A stretch of DNA of 21,315 nucleotides from JBKEAJ01 sp047972135 (GCA_047972135.1 JBKEAJ010000006.1:1-21315), one strand, 5' to 3'; shown: positions 12,495 to 21,171, numbered from the stretch's first letter. The notes: generated by a model from the letters alone, not told the origin. Made by a program: numbers and translations.

Positions 12495-15400
12495 ATGGGC
12501 TTTATGATGAGAAGGAGTAGATTTTTATTGTTTCTGGTGATTTGTATGCTGGTGCCAGTGTTATCTTCCAACAGGGGTTTACATTCTTTGGGTGATGAAA
12601 GCTCCCTAGTTCGTGAACCATCATTTCTTATATTGCAAAACGATGCATGGGTGAACAGAACACTAGCATCGATGAGCATGGAAGAAAAAATTGCCCAACT
12701 GATAATGGTCGTTGCATATCCTGACAGCGGCGATGCACAGTTGTCGGCACTAAAAAAGAAAATTGCCGATTATAAAGTGGGTGGTTTTATTTTGGGAAAA
12801 ACTCCGACAGTCAAGGAACATATTCGCTACGTGTCGGGAGCTCAAGCGGTGGCAAATATTCCATTGATGGTAGCTGCCGATGCAGAGTGGGGTTTGTCAA
12901 TGCGTATTCAGGATATGGACAGATACCCATACAATATGACCTTGGGGGCAGTAAATAATGACTCGCTCATAACAAAAATGGGTAGAGAAATAGGCGAAAA
13001 GTGTAAAGCTCTGGGAGTGTCCGTCAACTTTGGTCCCGTTGCCGACATTAACTCAAACCGTAATAATCCCATAATAAATTTTAGATCTTTTGGCGAAGAT
13101 AAATATCAGGTGTCAAGAAAGGTGCTTGCAATGGTGAAAGGACTGCAACACTCCAATATCTTGTCTACGCCAAAGCACTTCCCTGGTCATGGCGATACCG
13201 ACACCGACTCTCACCATAGCCTACCCGTGATAAATAAAACCTTCTACCAATTGGATAGCCTAGAATTTTATCCTTTTGCAAGAGCTATAAACGACGGCGT
13301 GGGCGGAATAATGACTGCCCATATAGCCATGCCTCAGCTTACGGGCAAAGCAGATTTACCCTCTACTTTGTCTAGCCATGTTATAGATGACATTTTGAGA
13401 AAAAGAATGAATTTCAGAGGTTTAGTGTTTACCGATGCGATGAATATGAAGGGTGTTACTTCTCAATTCCCCGAAGGTCGAGCAGAGCTGGAAGCATTGA
13501 AAGCAGGTTGCGATGTTGTAGAGTATGTCATACGTCCAAATGTGGTTATCGATACAATAATGGCAGCAATAAACAACGGAGAGATTTCGGAAAATCTCAT
13601 TGACAGCAGATGTCGTAAGGTCTTGGCATTTAAACTCTTTTCTAAGGTCGAGACCCCCGATATTACAAAATCCGACTCTATTGTTAATCTTGTAAAAGAC
13701 AAGAAATATAATGCCACAATTAGTCAGCTTTATCGAAGTGCTCTAACAGTTACTAACAATATCGACAACATACTACCGTTGAAGGACTTGAGCACTGTAA
13801 AAGCGGCAAGCATAGCCATAGGTGCATCACGTCAGACCGATTTTCAAAAAATAGTGGATAGGTATATAGAAGCCGACCACTATTATGTCAATTCAAATTC
13901 TTCCGATGCCGCTATCGAGGCTCTAGTATCAAAGCTTGAGAAGAATTATTCACATGTTTTTGTCGGTGTTTATTCTTCGATTTTTCCTCGTTCAAATTAT
14001 GGCATATATGACTCTTATAGCAAAACAATAGAAAAACTAGCATCATCAAAATTAAAAACAGTGGTCAGCTTATTCGGAAGTCCCTACGGAGCCGACAATC
14101 TAAATTCCCTTGACAGTGTAGATGCAATGATTTTTGCCAATGAGCAGAATGTTAATGCCGAAGAGGGTGCTGCACAACTCATATTTGGAGGCATTGGAGC
14201 ATCGGGTCGATTGCCAGTATCCACTAAATACTGGAAAGTTGGCACAGGCATAGACCTAAAAGATGTGGCAAGATTGAGTTATGTCTCACCCGAAGAAATA
14301 TATATCGACTCTAAGTTTCTGAATGACACCATCAACAAAATAATAAGAGAAGGAATTGCACAAAATGCCTTCCCAGGTTGCCAAATATTGATGGCAAAGA
14401 ATGGAAAAGTATTTTATGAAAAAAGTTTTGGCTATCTCACTTACGATAAACGAGCTGGGGTTACTAATGACAACTTGTATGACCTTGCGTCGCTGACAAA
14501 AATTTTGGGGGCAGCTCCATCATTGATGTCTCTCTATGGACAAAAGAAATTCGCTCTTACCGACAATATGTCCAAATATGCAAGTAGTCTGAAAGGCACA
14601 AATAAAGAAACAATGCGTATTTGTGATATTCTCACTCATCAAGCAGGCTTACCATCGTGGGTGTCCATCTGGCCAAAGGCTCTTGATGTAGATAAAAACT
14701 TAAGAGCTGATGCTTTTGCTAAAACTCGCAGTAAAAAATTCCACTACCCCGTCAGCAATAATCTATACACAACGGACTCCTTTCGCACGGAAGTGCTAGA
14801 TATTGTAAGAAATTCAAAACTCAACGACTCCAAGAAATACTTGTATACCGACTTAGGTATGTATTTTGTCCCCGAAATGGTAAAGAACATCTCGGGAGAG
14901 AGCTTCGTTCAGTATTTATCAGACAGCATTTATTCTCCCATCGGTGCAAGCTCAATGGGCTACAATCCAGCAGACAGATATCCGATTTCCCAAATTGCTC
15001 CCACCGAAAACGACCGCTTTATGAAGCGAGGACAGGTACAGGGATATGTACACGATGAAGGAGCAGCTCTACTGGGAGGTGTGTCGGGGCATGCCGGACT
15101 GTTTGCTAGCATTGACGATGTTGCCAAGATGATGCAAATGTACTTGCAAGAAGGTTATTACGGAGGCGTACAGGTGTTGCACCGCGAAGTAGTAAAGAAA
15201 TTCTCACAAGAGCGTATGTTTGCTGCCGATGATAATCGTCGAGGTTTGCTGTTTGATAAACCATACCTTGAAAGTGAAAAAGCAGATAAAATCAGTAATG
15301 AGGAAGTGGACGGAATATACCCCTGTTCCGAAGCCTCGGATTTATGCTTCGGACATACCGGATTTACAGGAACTTACACATGGGCAGACCCAAAAAATGG

Positions 15401-15641
15401 ATTACTCTTTGTATTTATTTCTAACAGAGTTTATCCCACACGGCAGAACCGAAATATTTATGCTCTTGGCATCAGACAAAAACTACTTAAACTGACATAT
15501 AGAGCTGTTAATGAGAGCAATGCCAAAGAACAAATAAATAAAGGTATTTTAATTGATAAACCTCTCACCAATCTTGCCCCCAACATTAGTATAAATCTCG
15601 ACAGTAATATACGTAGCTTTACTAATCCAAACTCAAATTAA
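12495..15641 (+). CDS. NagZ-like beta-N-acetylglucosaminidase (GH3) fused to a class C beta-lactamase-like serine hydrolase
   Basis: A two-enzyme exported protein of 1048 residues. After a signal segment (MRRSRFLLFLVICMLVPVLSS) comes a GH3 domain (about 45-375) with MSMEEKIAQLIMV, the NagZ motif KHFPGHGDTDTDSHH (residues 227-241, acid/base D238-H240) and nucleophile Asp314 in FTDAMNMKGV. A GH3 C-terminal-like region follows (about 400-600), then a beta-lactamase/PBP4-like domain (about 625-990) with Ser666-x-x-Lys in LASLTK, Tyr784 in YTDLG and His954-Thr-Gly in FGHTGFTG. All catalytic motifs of both domains are intact. This fusion recurs in Bacteroidota; likely roles are trimming GlcNAc-MurNAc-peptides in the periplasm and hydrolysing or transferring peptides or esters. 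I chose the ATG at 12495, 20 bp after asd. ATGs at 12504 and 12507 are equally possible. A longer upstream frame overlaps asd and lacks a signal-like start. Confidence 0.92.
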   Translation: MGFMMRRSRFLLFLVICMLVPVLSSNRGLHSLGDESSLVREPSFLILQNDAWVNRTLASMSMEEKIAQLIMVVAYPDSGDAQLSALKKKIADYKVGGFILGKTPTVKEHIRYVSGAQAVANIPLMVAADAEWGLSMRIQDMDRYPYNMTLGAVNNDSLITKMGREIGEKCKALGVSVNFGPVADINSNRNNPIINFRSFGEDKYQVSRKVLAMVKGLQHSNILSTPKHFPGHGDTDTDSHHSLPVINKTFYQLDSLEFYPFARAINDGVGGIMTAHIAMPQLTGKADLPSTLSSHVIDDILRKRMNFRGLVFTDAMNMKGVTSQFPEGRAELEALKAGCDVVEYVIRPNVVIDTIMAAINNGEISENLIDSRCRKVLAFKLFSKVETPDITKSDSIVNLVKDKKYNATISQLYRSALTVTNNIDNILPLKDLSTVKAASIAIGASRQTDFQKIVDRYIEADHYYVNSNSSDAAIEALVSKLEKNYSHVFVGVYSSIFPRSNYGIYDSYSKTIEKLASSKLKTVVSLFGSPYGADNLNSLDSVDAMIFANEQNVNAEEGAAQLIFGGIGASGRLPVSTKYWKVGTGIDLKDVARLSYVSPEEIYIDSKFLNDTINKIIREGIAQNAFPGCQILMAKNGKVFYEKSFGYLTYDKRAGVTNDNLYDLASLTKILGAAPSLMSLYGQKKFALTDNMSKYASSLKGTNKETMRICDILTHQAGLPSWVSIWPKALDVDKNLRADAFAKTRSKKFHYPVSNNLYTTDSFRTEVLDIVRNSKLNDSKKYLYTDLGMYFVPEMVKNISGESFVQYLSDSIYSPIGASSMGYNPADRYPISQIAPTENDRFMKRGQVQGYVHDEGAALLGGVSGHAGLFASIDDVAKMMQMYLQEGYYGGVQVLHREVVKKFSQERMFAADDNRRGLLFDKPYLESEKADKISNEEVDGIYPCSEASDLCFGHTGFTGTYTWADPKNGLLFVFISNRVYPTRQNRNIYALGIRQKLLKLTYRAVNESNAKEQINKGILIDKPLTNLAPNISINLDSNIRSFTNPNSN

Positions 15642-15656
15642 GAAAACTTAATTCTA

Positions 15657-15687
15657 TTGCCGTATATAAACAAAGATGTTACCTTTG
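15657..15687 (+). promoter_or_regulatory. promoter of the receptor-MFS-hemN operon
   Basis: TTG (15657-15659), a 20-bp spacer and TACCTTTG (15680-15687), an exact fit to the Bacteroidota -33/-7 consensus. It lies just behind the GH3 stop and just ahead of the small ORF at 15703. No equally good promoter precedes the receptor gene at 16108. Confidence 0.75.
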
Positions 15688-15702
15688 TCAAAAAAGTAAT
15701 AG

Positions 15703-16062
15703 ATGTTTATTCTCGCACCATCAGCAATAATGACAGTTTGCATGCTTGTAGGTATCCTTTTCGGGATGTTTGTGCAAAAACCTGCATCCGATGATATGCA
15801 AAGCGAGAATATTGATTGTCTTGACAATCAATGGATTGCCAATGACAAACTAGAAGCCTCTGTTTATAACTACTCATCGCACAAAACATACGATTACTCT
15901 AAAGTCAAGAACAAGGGCTCTCAAATGTTGTTCTACGAGTCCTACGACCTACGAAGGCATAGCCAATGTTTCACATTGACAGCATCACAACATGAAGAAG
16001 GAGACTATCGGCGTATAGCGATGATTACTTTGTTTTTCCGACCTCCCCCAATATTGAGTTAA
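15703..16062 (+). CDS. hypothetical small single-pass membrane protein
   Basis: A 119-residue frame that starts about 16 bases after a consensus -7 box and ends 45 bp before the receptor gene on the same strand. An N-terminal hydrophobic segment (MFILAPSAIMTVCMLVGILFGMFV) is followed by a polar, Tyr- and Asp-rich tail with three Cys in the whole protein and a proline-rich end (FFRPPPILS). I recognise no family. The hydrophobic segment lacks a clear signal-peptidase site, so it would be an inner-membrane anchor. Codons 37-44 contain a 22-base perfect palindrome (15811-15832). The region could instead be a long regulated leader or a decayed gene: other frames carry short protein-like stretches near 16016-16100. 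Position is the main support for its being a real first gene of the operon. Confidence 0.45.
   Translation: MFILAPSAIMTVCMLVGILFGMFVQKPASDDMQSENIDCLDNQWIANDKLEASVYNYSSHKTYDYSKVKNKGSQMLFYESYDLRRHSQCFTLTASQHEEGDYRRIAMITLFFRPPPILS
15811..15832. promoter_or_regulatory. 22-base perfect palindrome inside the small ORF
   Basis: ATTGATTGTC and its exact reverse complement flank a central TT. It lies about 125 bases downstream of the operon promoter and has no T-tract after it, so it is not a simple terminator. It could be an operator or an RNA hairpin controlling the operon, or coincidence within coding sequence. Confidence 0.35.
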
Positions 16063-16107
16063 ACACCTGTCATTTAGTTAGTAATAGTTTATCTCAATAT
16101 AAAATCA

Positions 16108-18183
16108 ATGAAAAAGAAATTTATCTTGTTTTCTCTTTTTCTAGTTTTGTCTACCCTGCTGTTTGCCGAAGGTGAACCCTCTGTAGCCGATTCTACAAAA
16201 TGGGAATACGACAACCCTCAATACCTTAAAGAAGTGGTAGTTACTGCCACTCGCGAAGAAGCCCACTTAGTAGAAATACCATCCTCAATAAGCTACCTGT
16301 CGGGAAAAATACTGGATAGGTATATAAACAAAAATTTAAACCAAGTAAGTCTGACCATTCCTAGTCTCTACATTCCAAAATTCGGCACAAGTGTCGGCTC
16401 TCCCGTATTTCTGAGAGGTGTCGGTAGCCGTATCGGTGCACCGTCCGTAGGACTTTATGTGGATGGCGTGTCGCACTTTCAGAAAAACAGCTATAACTTT
16501 CAATTCTTGGATGTCGACAATATGGAAGTGCTGAAAGGACCACAAGGCTCGCTCTACGGTAGGAATACAATCGGCGGAGTGATTGTTATCAATACCATCT
16601 CGCCAATGAAAAAACAATTCACCGAAATAGAGGGCGAAGCAGCGACTTACGACAGATATTCTTTGAAAATATCTACCTATCAGAAACCTTCCGATAAGTT
16701 TGCTTACAGCCTATCTGCGTATGGGGGATATTTTAGTGGCTTTTTTAATAATGTTACGCTAAACGAAAAGGTGGACAAGGAAGACTGGCTATCATTCAGA
16801 AATAAACTGATTTATCGTCCTACAACAAGGCTGACCTTGGAAAATATCCTCAGTTTGGAAAATCGTAATGAAGCAGGCGAGGCTTTTGCTCCATACATTG
16901 ATGGCGAAATTCAAGACATAGTATATAATCAGGATGCCGGATACGAACGCTTTTATCTATCTGATGGACTGAGTATTAAATACTACTTATCGGATAATAC
17001 TACACTCAATAGCAGTACGGGATTTAGCTATATGAACGACGATTTGAAGAAAGATCAGGATTATAGTGCCGACTCAATTTATTTTGCAACTATGAAGCTA
17101 AAAGCAAATAACCTGACTGAGGAATTTACCCTGAATTACACTAGCGACAAGGTGAAAATGGTAGTTGGTGCTTACGGCTGGTATTCCGACGAAGAAAGCT
17201 CTGTCGGCATTGAGATGTATTCGAGAGATGTAGACTACATAAAAACCTATAATACTTCTACTTATGGAGCATCTTTGTTTGGTCAGTCCACCATTAAGGA
17301 TATAGTTACAGAGGGGCTTTCTTTCACGCTCGGCATGCGCTACGACTACGAAAGCATAGACCGCGATTACAACTATGTTCTTAAAGGGAACACTCTGGTA
17401 GACACCTCTTTCGAGTCGATGACTTTCAAGGAAGTTACCGGCAAGTTTGGAGTGGTGTATGAGTTTAATAATAATTCCATTTATGGAACAATATCCAACG
17501 GCTTTAAATCAGGCGGTTACAACGATTCTTTCGAGCGCCCTGAGGATATGATTTATTCGCCCGAGAGTAGCGTTAATTACGAAATAGGAGCAAAGGCAAA
17601 TCTTGGCGAGAAAGTGTATGCCGATTTTTCAATGTTCTATATTGATTGGACAGACCAACAAGTGTACATGCCTGTGCCAAGCGGAACAGGACGTATGATA
17701 AAGAATGCCGGAGAGTCGGTTAGCAAAGGGCTTGAAACAAGTTTTAATTTTACGGATGTACGCAATTTCTACGGAACTCTTTCCTACGGACTTACCAACC
17801 TGAAATTCACCAACTATGTGTACAAAGACAATGATTACAGCGGCAACTACGCTCCCTACGTTCCAAAGCATACATTCTCTGCAATGTTGGGACGCAAATT
17901 CCCCGTTAATTGGGGATTTATGAATCTGATTGATATCTCGGTTTTGTACAAGGGACAGGGAAAGATATATTGGACACCTACCAACGATGTGAAGCAAGAC
18001 TTTTACGGCATAATGGATATGAACATGAGTATATACCTCACATGCGATGCGCGGCTGAGCTTCTGGGCTTCTAACTTGCTGAACGAGAAATATACAAGTT
18101 TCCTTTTTGAAAGCGGTCCAAGTCATTTTGCACAGCCCTCTGCTCCACGACAGTTTGGTGTGAAAGTTGCATATAAGTTTTAG
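16108..18183 (+). CDS. TonB-dependent outer-membrane receptor (iron-chelate/porphyrin type)
   Basis: A 691-residue receptor that would import a ligand across the outer membrane using TonB energy. It has a signal peptide MKKKFILFSLFLVLSTLLFA, a Ton box EVVVTA at residues 42-47, and a plug domain (about 52-165) with FLRGVGSR, VGLYVDGV, MEVLKGPQGSLYGRNTIGG and VIVINT. A 22-strand-type barrel ends in the terminal aromatic KVAYKF. It has no carboxypeptidase-like N-terminal extension and no SusD partner, so it is not a glycan SusC. The barrel segment SNGFKSGGYN...YSPESSVNYEIGAKANL is shared by FyuA-like siderophore receptors. No FRAP/NPNL heme-receptor motif was found. The MFS gene starts 8 bp after its stop, showing cotranscription. 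The ligand is inferred from the neighbours to be a metal chelate or tetrapyrrole. Confidence 0.93.
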   Translation: MKKKFILFSLFLVLSTLLFAEGEPSVADSTKWEYDNPQYLKEVVVTATREEAHLVEIPSSISYLSGKILDRYINKNLNQVSLTIPSLYIPKFGTSVGSPVFLRGVGSRIGAPSVGLYVDGVSHFQKNSYNFQFLDVDNMEVLKGPQGSLYGRNTIGGVIVINTISPMKKQFTEIEGEAATYDRYSLKISTYQKPSDKFAYSLSAYGGYFSGFFNNVTLNEKVDKEDWLSFRNKLIYRPTTRLTLENILSLENRNEAGEAFAPYIDGEIQDIVYNQDAGYERFYLSDGLSIKYYLSDNTTLNSSTGFSYMNDDLKKDQDYSADSIYFATMKLKANNLTEEFTLNYTSDKVKMVVGAYGWYSDEESSVGIEMYSRDVDYIKTYNTSTYGASLFGQSTIKDIVTEGLSFTLGMRYDYESIDRDYNYVLKGNTLVDTSFESMTFKEVTGKFGVVYEFNNNSIYGTISNGFKSGGYNDSFERPEDMIYSPESSVNYEIGAKANLGEKVYADFSMFYIDWTDQQVYMPVPSGTGRMIKNAGESVSKGLETSFNFTDVRNFYGTLSYGLTNLKFTNYVYKDNDYSGNYAPYVPKHTFSAMLGRKFPVNWGFMNLIDISVLYKGQGKIYWTPTNDVKQDFYGIMDMNMSIYLTCDARLSFWASNLLNEKYTSFLFESGPSHFAQPSAPRQFGVKVAYKF

Positions 18184-18191
18184 TTTGTAAT

Positions 18192-19442
18192 ATGTTTAAT
18201 AACAAGGAAATAGGAAAATATTTTACGCTGCTGATGCTCTATGTAGCTCAGTCTCTGCCAAAGAGTTTCTTTCTGGCATTAATTCCTATTTTACTGAGGG
18301 AGCAAAATTTCAGCCTGATGTATATCGGCTTATTGATGTCGCTCACAAGGCTTCCGTGGATATTAAAATTCTTTTGGGCTCCTTTGGTAGACAGCAGCGT
18401 TAAGAGTATTCAAGACATTAGACGTTGGGTCTTTATTCTTGGAGTCTTGTTTAGCGTTATTGTTCTCGTAATGCAGTTTATAGTTCCCGAGCAGAATATG
18501 CTAATCTTGGTGGTGGTAACTTTTGCACTACTAATGGTAACGGCAGTTCAGGATATTGCCATAGACATTTACGCAATATTTTCGCTCAGCGATAAGGAAA
18601 AGAGTATGGGCAACTCCATGCAGACGGCGGGACAGTTTTTAGGTGTTATCGTCGGCTCAGGAATCCTGTTAAAAGCCTATGGTTCATATGGTTGGAATCC
18701 GATAATATATCTGCTGGGAATTTTTGTTCTTATTTCCTTGTTTCCATTTTTAACTCATTCGCAGCAAATCTCGGTGAAAATCAGAAAAATGAAGCCAAAA
18801 GTGAGATTTGTCGAGATTTTTAAATTTGCCGACAATAGGCTGCGCACTATTCAGGTCTTAGTACTCATCAGCTTTTGTGCGGCACAGGTTATAATGACGG
18901 GAAACATGAAGCCGATGCTCATAGACCTTGATTACACAAAAAGCGAAATTGGTCAGATAATGGGAATAGAAGGGGCTACAATAGCCGCAATAGCATCTTT
19001 CTTAGGAGGTTTTTTGATGAAAAAGTGGTCGAGTCGAAAGTCGATGAAACTCTTTTCTGTGTTGGGGCTGCTATGTGCTTTGCAGTATTTATGCCATTCC
19101 TATTATTTCTCCGATTTGATGACAAAAAATTCTTATTTCATCAATAGTATCGTATGGTTTGTGTGGTTTAGCTATGGACTTTCGTCAGTGGCTATTTATA
19201 CACAAGCTATGAAGTTGGTGCGCAAGGGCAAGGAAGGAACAGATTTTACGGTGCAAATAGCAATAATGCATCTGAGCTCTATTATATTAGTACCCTTGAG
19301 TGGAAAAATTGGTGATATTTTCTTATCACAAGGGCGTTCGGCGTACTTCGGTATCGGTATATTTGCAGTACTGCTAGCTATAATAGGACTTGTATTCATA
19401 TTGCTATATCAGAAAGAAGAGCAGAAGAGCTTAATTTGTTGA
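18192..19442 (+). CDS. MFS permease, RhtX/FptX (siderophore/AmpG-related) type
   Basis: Inner-membrane permease of 416 residues with about 12 hydrophobic segments. The N-terminal pattern VAQSLPKSFFLALIPILLRE, then IGLLMSLTRLPWILKFFWAPLVD, then AVQDIAIDIYAI matches the RhtX/FptX branch of MFS permeases, which carry Fe-siderophores into the cytoplasm as single proteins without an ABC transporter. The AmpG muropeptide permease branch is related and cannot be fully excluded. The gene begins 8 bp after the receptor stop and ends 15 bp before hemN, so it is the natural inner-membrane partner of the receptor. The C-terminus is short and polar (YQKEEQKSLIC). Substrate is inferred only. Confidence 0.85.
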   Translation: MFNNKEIGKYFTLLMLYVAQSLPKSFFLALIPILLREQNFSLMYIGLLMSLTRLPWILKFFWAPLVDSSVKSIQDIRRWVFILGVLFSVIVLVMQFIVPEQNMLILVVVTFALLMVTAVQDIAIDIYAIFSLSDKEKSMGNSMQTAGQFLGVIVGSGILLKAYGSYGWNPIIYLLGIFVLISLFPFLTHSQQISVKIRKMKPKVRFVEIFKFADNRLRTIQVLVLISFCAAQVIMTGNMKPMLIDLDYTKSEIGQIMGIEGATIAAIASFLGGFLMKKWSSRKSMKLFSVLGLLCALQYLCHSYYFSDLMTKNSYFINSIVWFVWFSYGLSSVAIYTQAMKLVRKGKEGTDFTVQIAIMHLSSIILVPLSGKIGDIFLSQGRSAYFGIGIFAVLLAIIGLVFILLYQKEEQKSLIC

Positions 19443-19457
19443 TGTGATAATTAGATA

Positions 19458-20801
19458 ATGAAAGAATTGGTAGAAAAATATAACTTCCCAACGCCGCGAT
19501 ATACTAGCTATCCGCCGGCAAATAGGTTTAGGGATGTTTCGTCTGACGACGATACCCTCAGGTGGATTGTAGACTCCAACGAGTGCAGCCCCAAGCATAT
19601 CTCCATTTATGTGCATATCCCTTTTTGCGAGAAACTCTGCCGTTATTGCGGCTGTCATGCCCTGTTTACAAGAGACGAAAAGGCTAAGGCAGACTATATG
19701 CAAGCTCTAAAAAAGGAGCTGGATATGCTGATGTCTGAGCTGGATAAAGGCAGAAAACTCGCACAGATACATTACGGCGGCGGTACTCCAAATTTTGTCG
19801 ATATTTCTCATTTAAAGGAGATTAACACCAAGATTTTTGAAAATTTTGAAACTATCGAAAATCCTGAAATTTCCATAGAATGCAACCCTTCACTTATCGA
19901 CAAGCAGATGGTCAAGGACATAGTCGATGCAGGATTCAATCGTGTTAGCCTCGGCATTCAGGATACTGACGAGGCAATATTGACAAGTGTCAACAGAGCA
20001 TTACCCGCAATGCCTATCGGAGATATAGTCGGGCTATTCAGGAAAGCAAAGAACGATATACGTATTAATTTCGATTTTATATACGGATTGCCCGGACAGG
20101 ATATCAAACACATGGAAGACAATATAGAGTTGATAAAAATGGCAAAGCCCGATAGGATAGCAACATTCTCATATGCACATGTACCTTGGATGAAGCCAAA
20201 TCAAAAGGCTGTTGAGAAATTGGGATTACCCGATGATGCAACAAAATTGAGTGTGTTCAATTTCTTTTCAGCAGCTATTTTAGATTTAGGCTATGAGAGT
20301 GTGGGCTTCGACCATTTTGTGCTGCCAAGGGACACACTGTTTCACGCAAAACAGTCGGGCGAGCTACACAGAAATTTTCAAGGATATTGTACAAAACACA
20401 CTACGGGACAGGTTTATGGCATTGGGGTTTCGTCTATCAGCCAACTTGCAAATGTGTATATACAGAATACCAAGAACACGGCGGAATACATTGAGTCTAT
20501 AAATAAGGACAAGTTCCCTGTTGCTAGGGTCTGCTACCTCACCGACGATGACAAACGTGTCAGAAGCTCCATCGAAGATGTGCTATGTAATTATAAAACA
20601 GATATTTCCAAGTATGGCGGAGTGATGATGATACCTCACAAAACTTTGTTTGAAGAGCTTATAAAAGACGGAGTTGTGGAGTACGACGGCGGAACAGTAA
20701 AGGTCATGCAGTTATTTCCCGGAGCAGCGAGGGTAGTTGCCTCAACCCTAGACCCCTATTTTAAAAGAGATACGGCAAATCAACACTCAAAAAGCATATG
20801 A
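19458..20801 (+). CDS. hemN: oxygen-independent coproporphyrinogen III dehydrogenase (radical SAM)
   Basis: Cytoplasmic 4Fe-4S radical-SAM enzyme that decarboxylates coproporphyrinogen III to protoporphyrinogen IX without oxygen. The 447 residues align with E. coli HemN (457) throughout: PRYTSYPPA at the start; Tyr51 and the cluster cysteines C57, C61, C64 and C66 in YVHIPFCEKLCRYCGC (C-x3-C-x2-C-x-C); HYGGGTPNF; SIECNPS; RVSLGIQD; DFIYGLPGQ; YAHVPWMKPNQK; and F307-Q308 in HRNFQGY. These match the E. coli residues that mark a true HemN, as opposed to HemW or the heme-opening ChuW/HutW enzymes, which lack the fourth Cys and the C-terminal HRNFQGY region. As the last gene of the operon it suggests that the receptor and permease bring in a porphyrin-related compound or respond to heme need. 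No terminator is visible after it. Confidence 0.93.
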   Translation: MKELVEKYNFPTPRYTSYPPANRFRDVSSDDDTLRWIVDSNECSPKHISIYVHIPFCEKLCRYCGCHALFTRDEKAKADYMQALKKELDMLMSELDKGRKLAQIHYGGGTPNFVDISHLKEINTKIFENFETIENPEISIECNPSLIDKQMVKDIVDAGFNRVSLGIQDTDEAILTSVNRALPAMPIGDIVGLFRKAKNDIRINFDFIYGLPGQDIKHMEDNIELIKMAKPDRIATFSYAHVPWMKPNQKAVEKLGLPDDATKLSVFNFFSAAILDLGYESVGFDHFVLPRDTLFHAKQSGELHRNFQGYCTKHTTGQVYGIGVSSISQLANVYIQNTKNTAEYIESINKDKFPVARVCYLTDDDKRVRSSIEDVLCNYKTDISKYGGVMMIPHKTLFEELIKDGVVEYDGGTVKVMQLFPGAARVVASTLDPYFKRDTANQHSKSI

Positions 20802-20887
20802 TAATGCAATGTTGAATCGTTTAATCGTTGAACTGTTTAAGGTTTAATTGTCTAGGGTTTAGTTGTTAGTTGTTGGTTTGAAGTTAA

Positions 20888-20956
20888 GGGACGTAGTCCC
20901 GATATCTTCGTAGCAAAGAGATGTAAAAAAAATAATAGGGGCGATAGCCCTGATAT
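20888..20956. repeat. paired short hairpins each followed by GATAT
   Basis: GGGAC-GTA-GTCCC then GATAT (20888-20905), and GGGGC-GATA-GCCCT then GATAT (20938-20956). The inner A-T pair of the first is G-C in the second, so pairing is kept while sequence differs. Confidence 0.55.
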
Positions 20957-21033
20957 AGATGCAGGTTTAATTGTTGAAAGTTTAAAAATGCCGTATGCTG
21001 TAAACTATAAGCAAACAGCCGATTTTAACAGCA

Positions 21034-21056
21034 GGACAGACACGCAGGTCTGCACC
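21034..21056. repeat. CAGAC/GTCTG hairpin, relative of the aldolase terminator palindrome
   Basis: GGACAGACACGCAGGTCTGCACC followed by TAC has the same core and flank as the palindrome at 4664-4689. Here the stem is shorter and no T-tract follows, so it is not an obvious terminator. Confidence 0.5.
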
Positions 21057-21094
21057 TACTTTAATGTTGCGATGATAACAGACGAATAAACGAA

Positions 21095-21171
21095 CGCCAT
21101 TAAGAGGAGCTTGCGACGAAGCAATCTCCTGCAACAAATAACAGATTACCACGCTATCGCTCGCAATGACA
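21095..21171 (+). repeat. 77-bp inverted-repeat element, copy 5 (diverged)
   Basis: Starts CGCCATTAAGAG, with several changes from the usual arm, and ends CTCGCAATGACA. The central GACGAAGCAATCTC and the length are kept. Arm pairing is weakened, so this looks like an older copy. Confidence 0.75.

Noticed and set aside
16108..18183. SusC-type glycan receptor
   Set aside because: There is no N-terminal carboxypeptidase-like domain, the length is 691 rather than about 1000, and no SusD gene follows.
18192..19442. AmpG muropeptide permease working with the NagZ-like protein upstream
   Set aside because: The N-terminal and LPWxLKFxWAPLVD motifs fit RhtX/FptX better, and the gene is cotranscribed with a receptor and hemN, not with the glycosidase. 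Kept as a lesser alternative.
19458..20801. ChuW/HutW-type anaerobic heme-opening enzyme or HemW
   Set aside because: The fourth cysteine of C-x3-C-x2-C-x-C, the RYTSYP start and the HRNFQGY region are all HemN features.
149..21171. CRISPR array from the recurring 77-bp repeats
   Set aside because: Copies are kilobases apart, occur in both orientations and have no regular spacers or cas genes.
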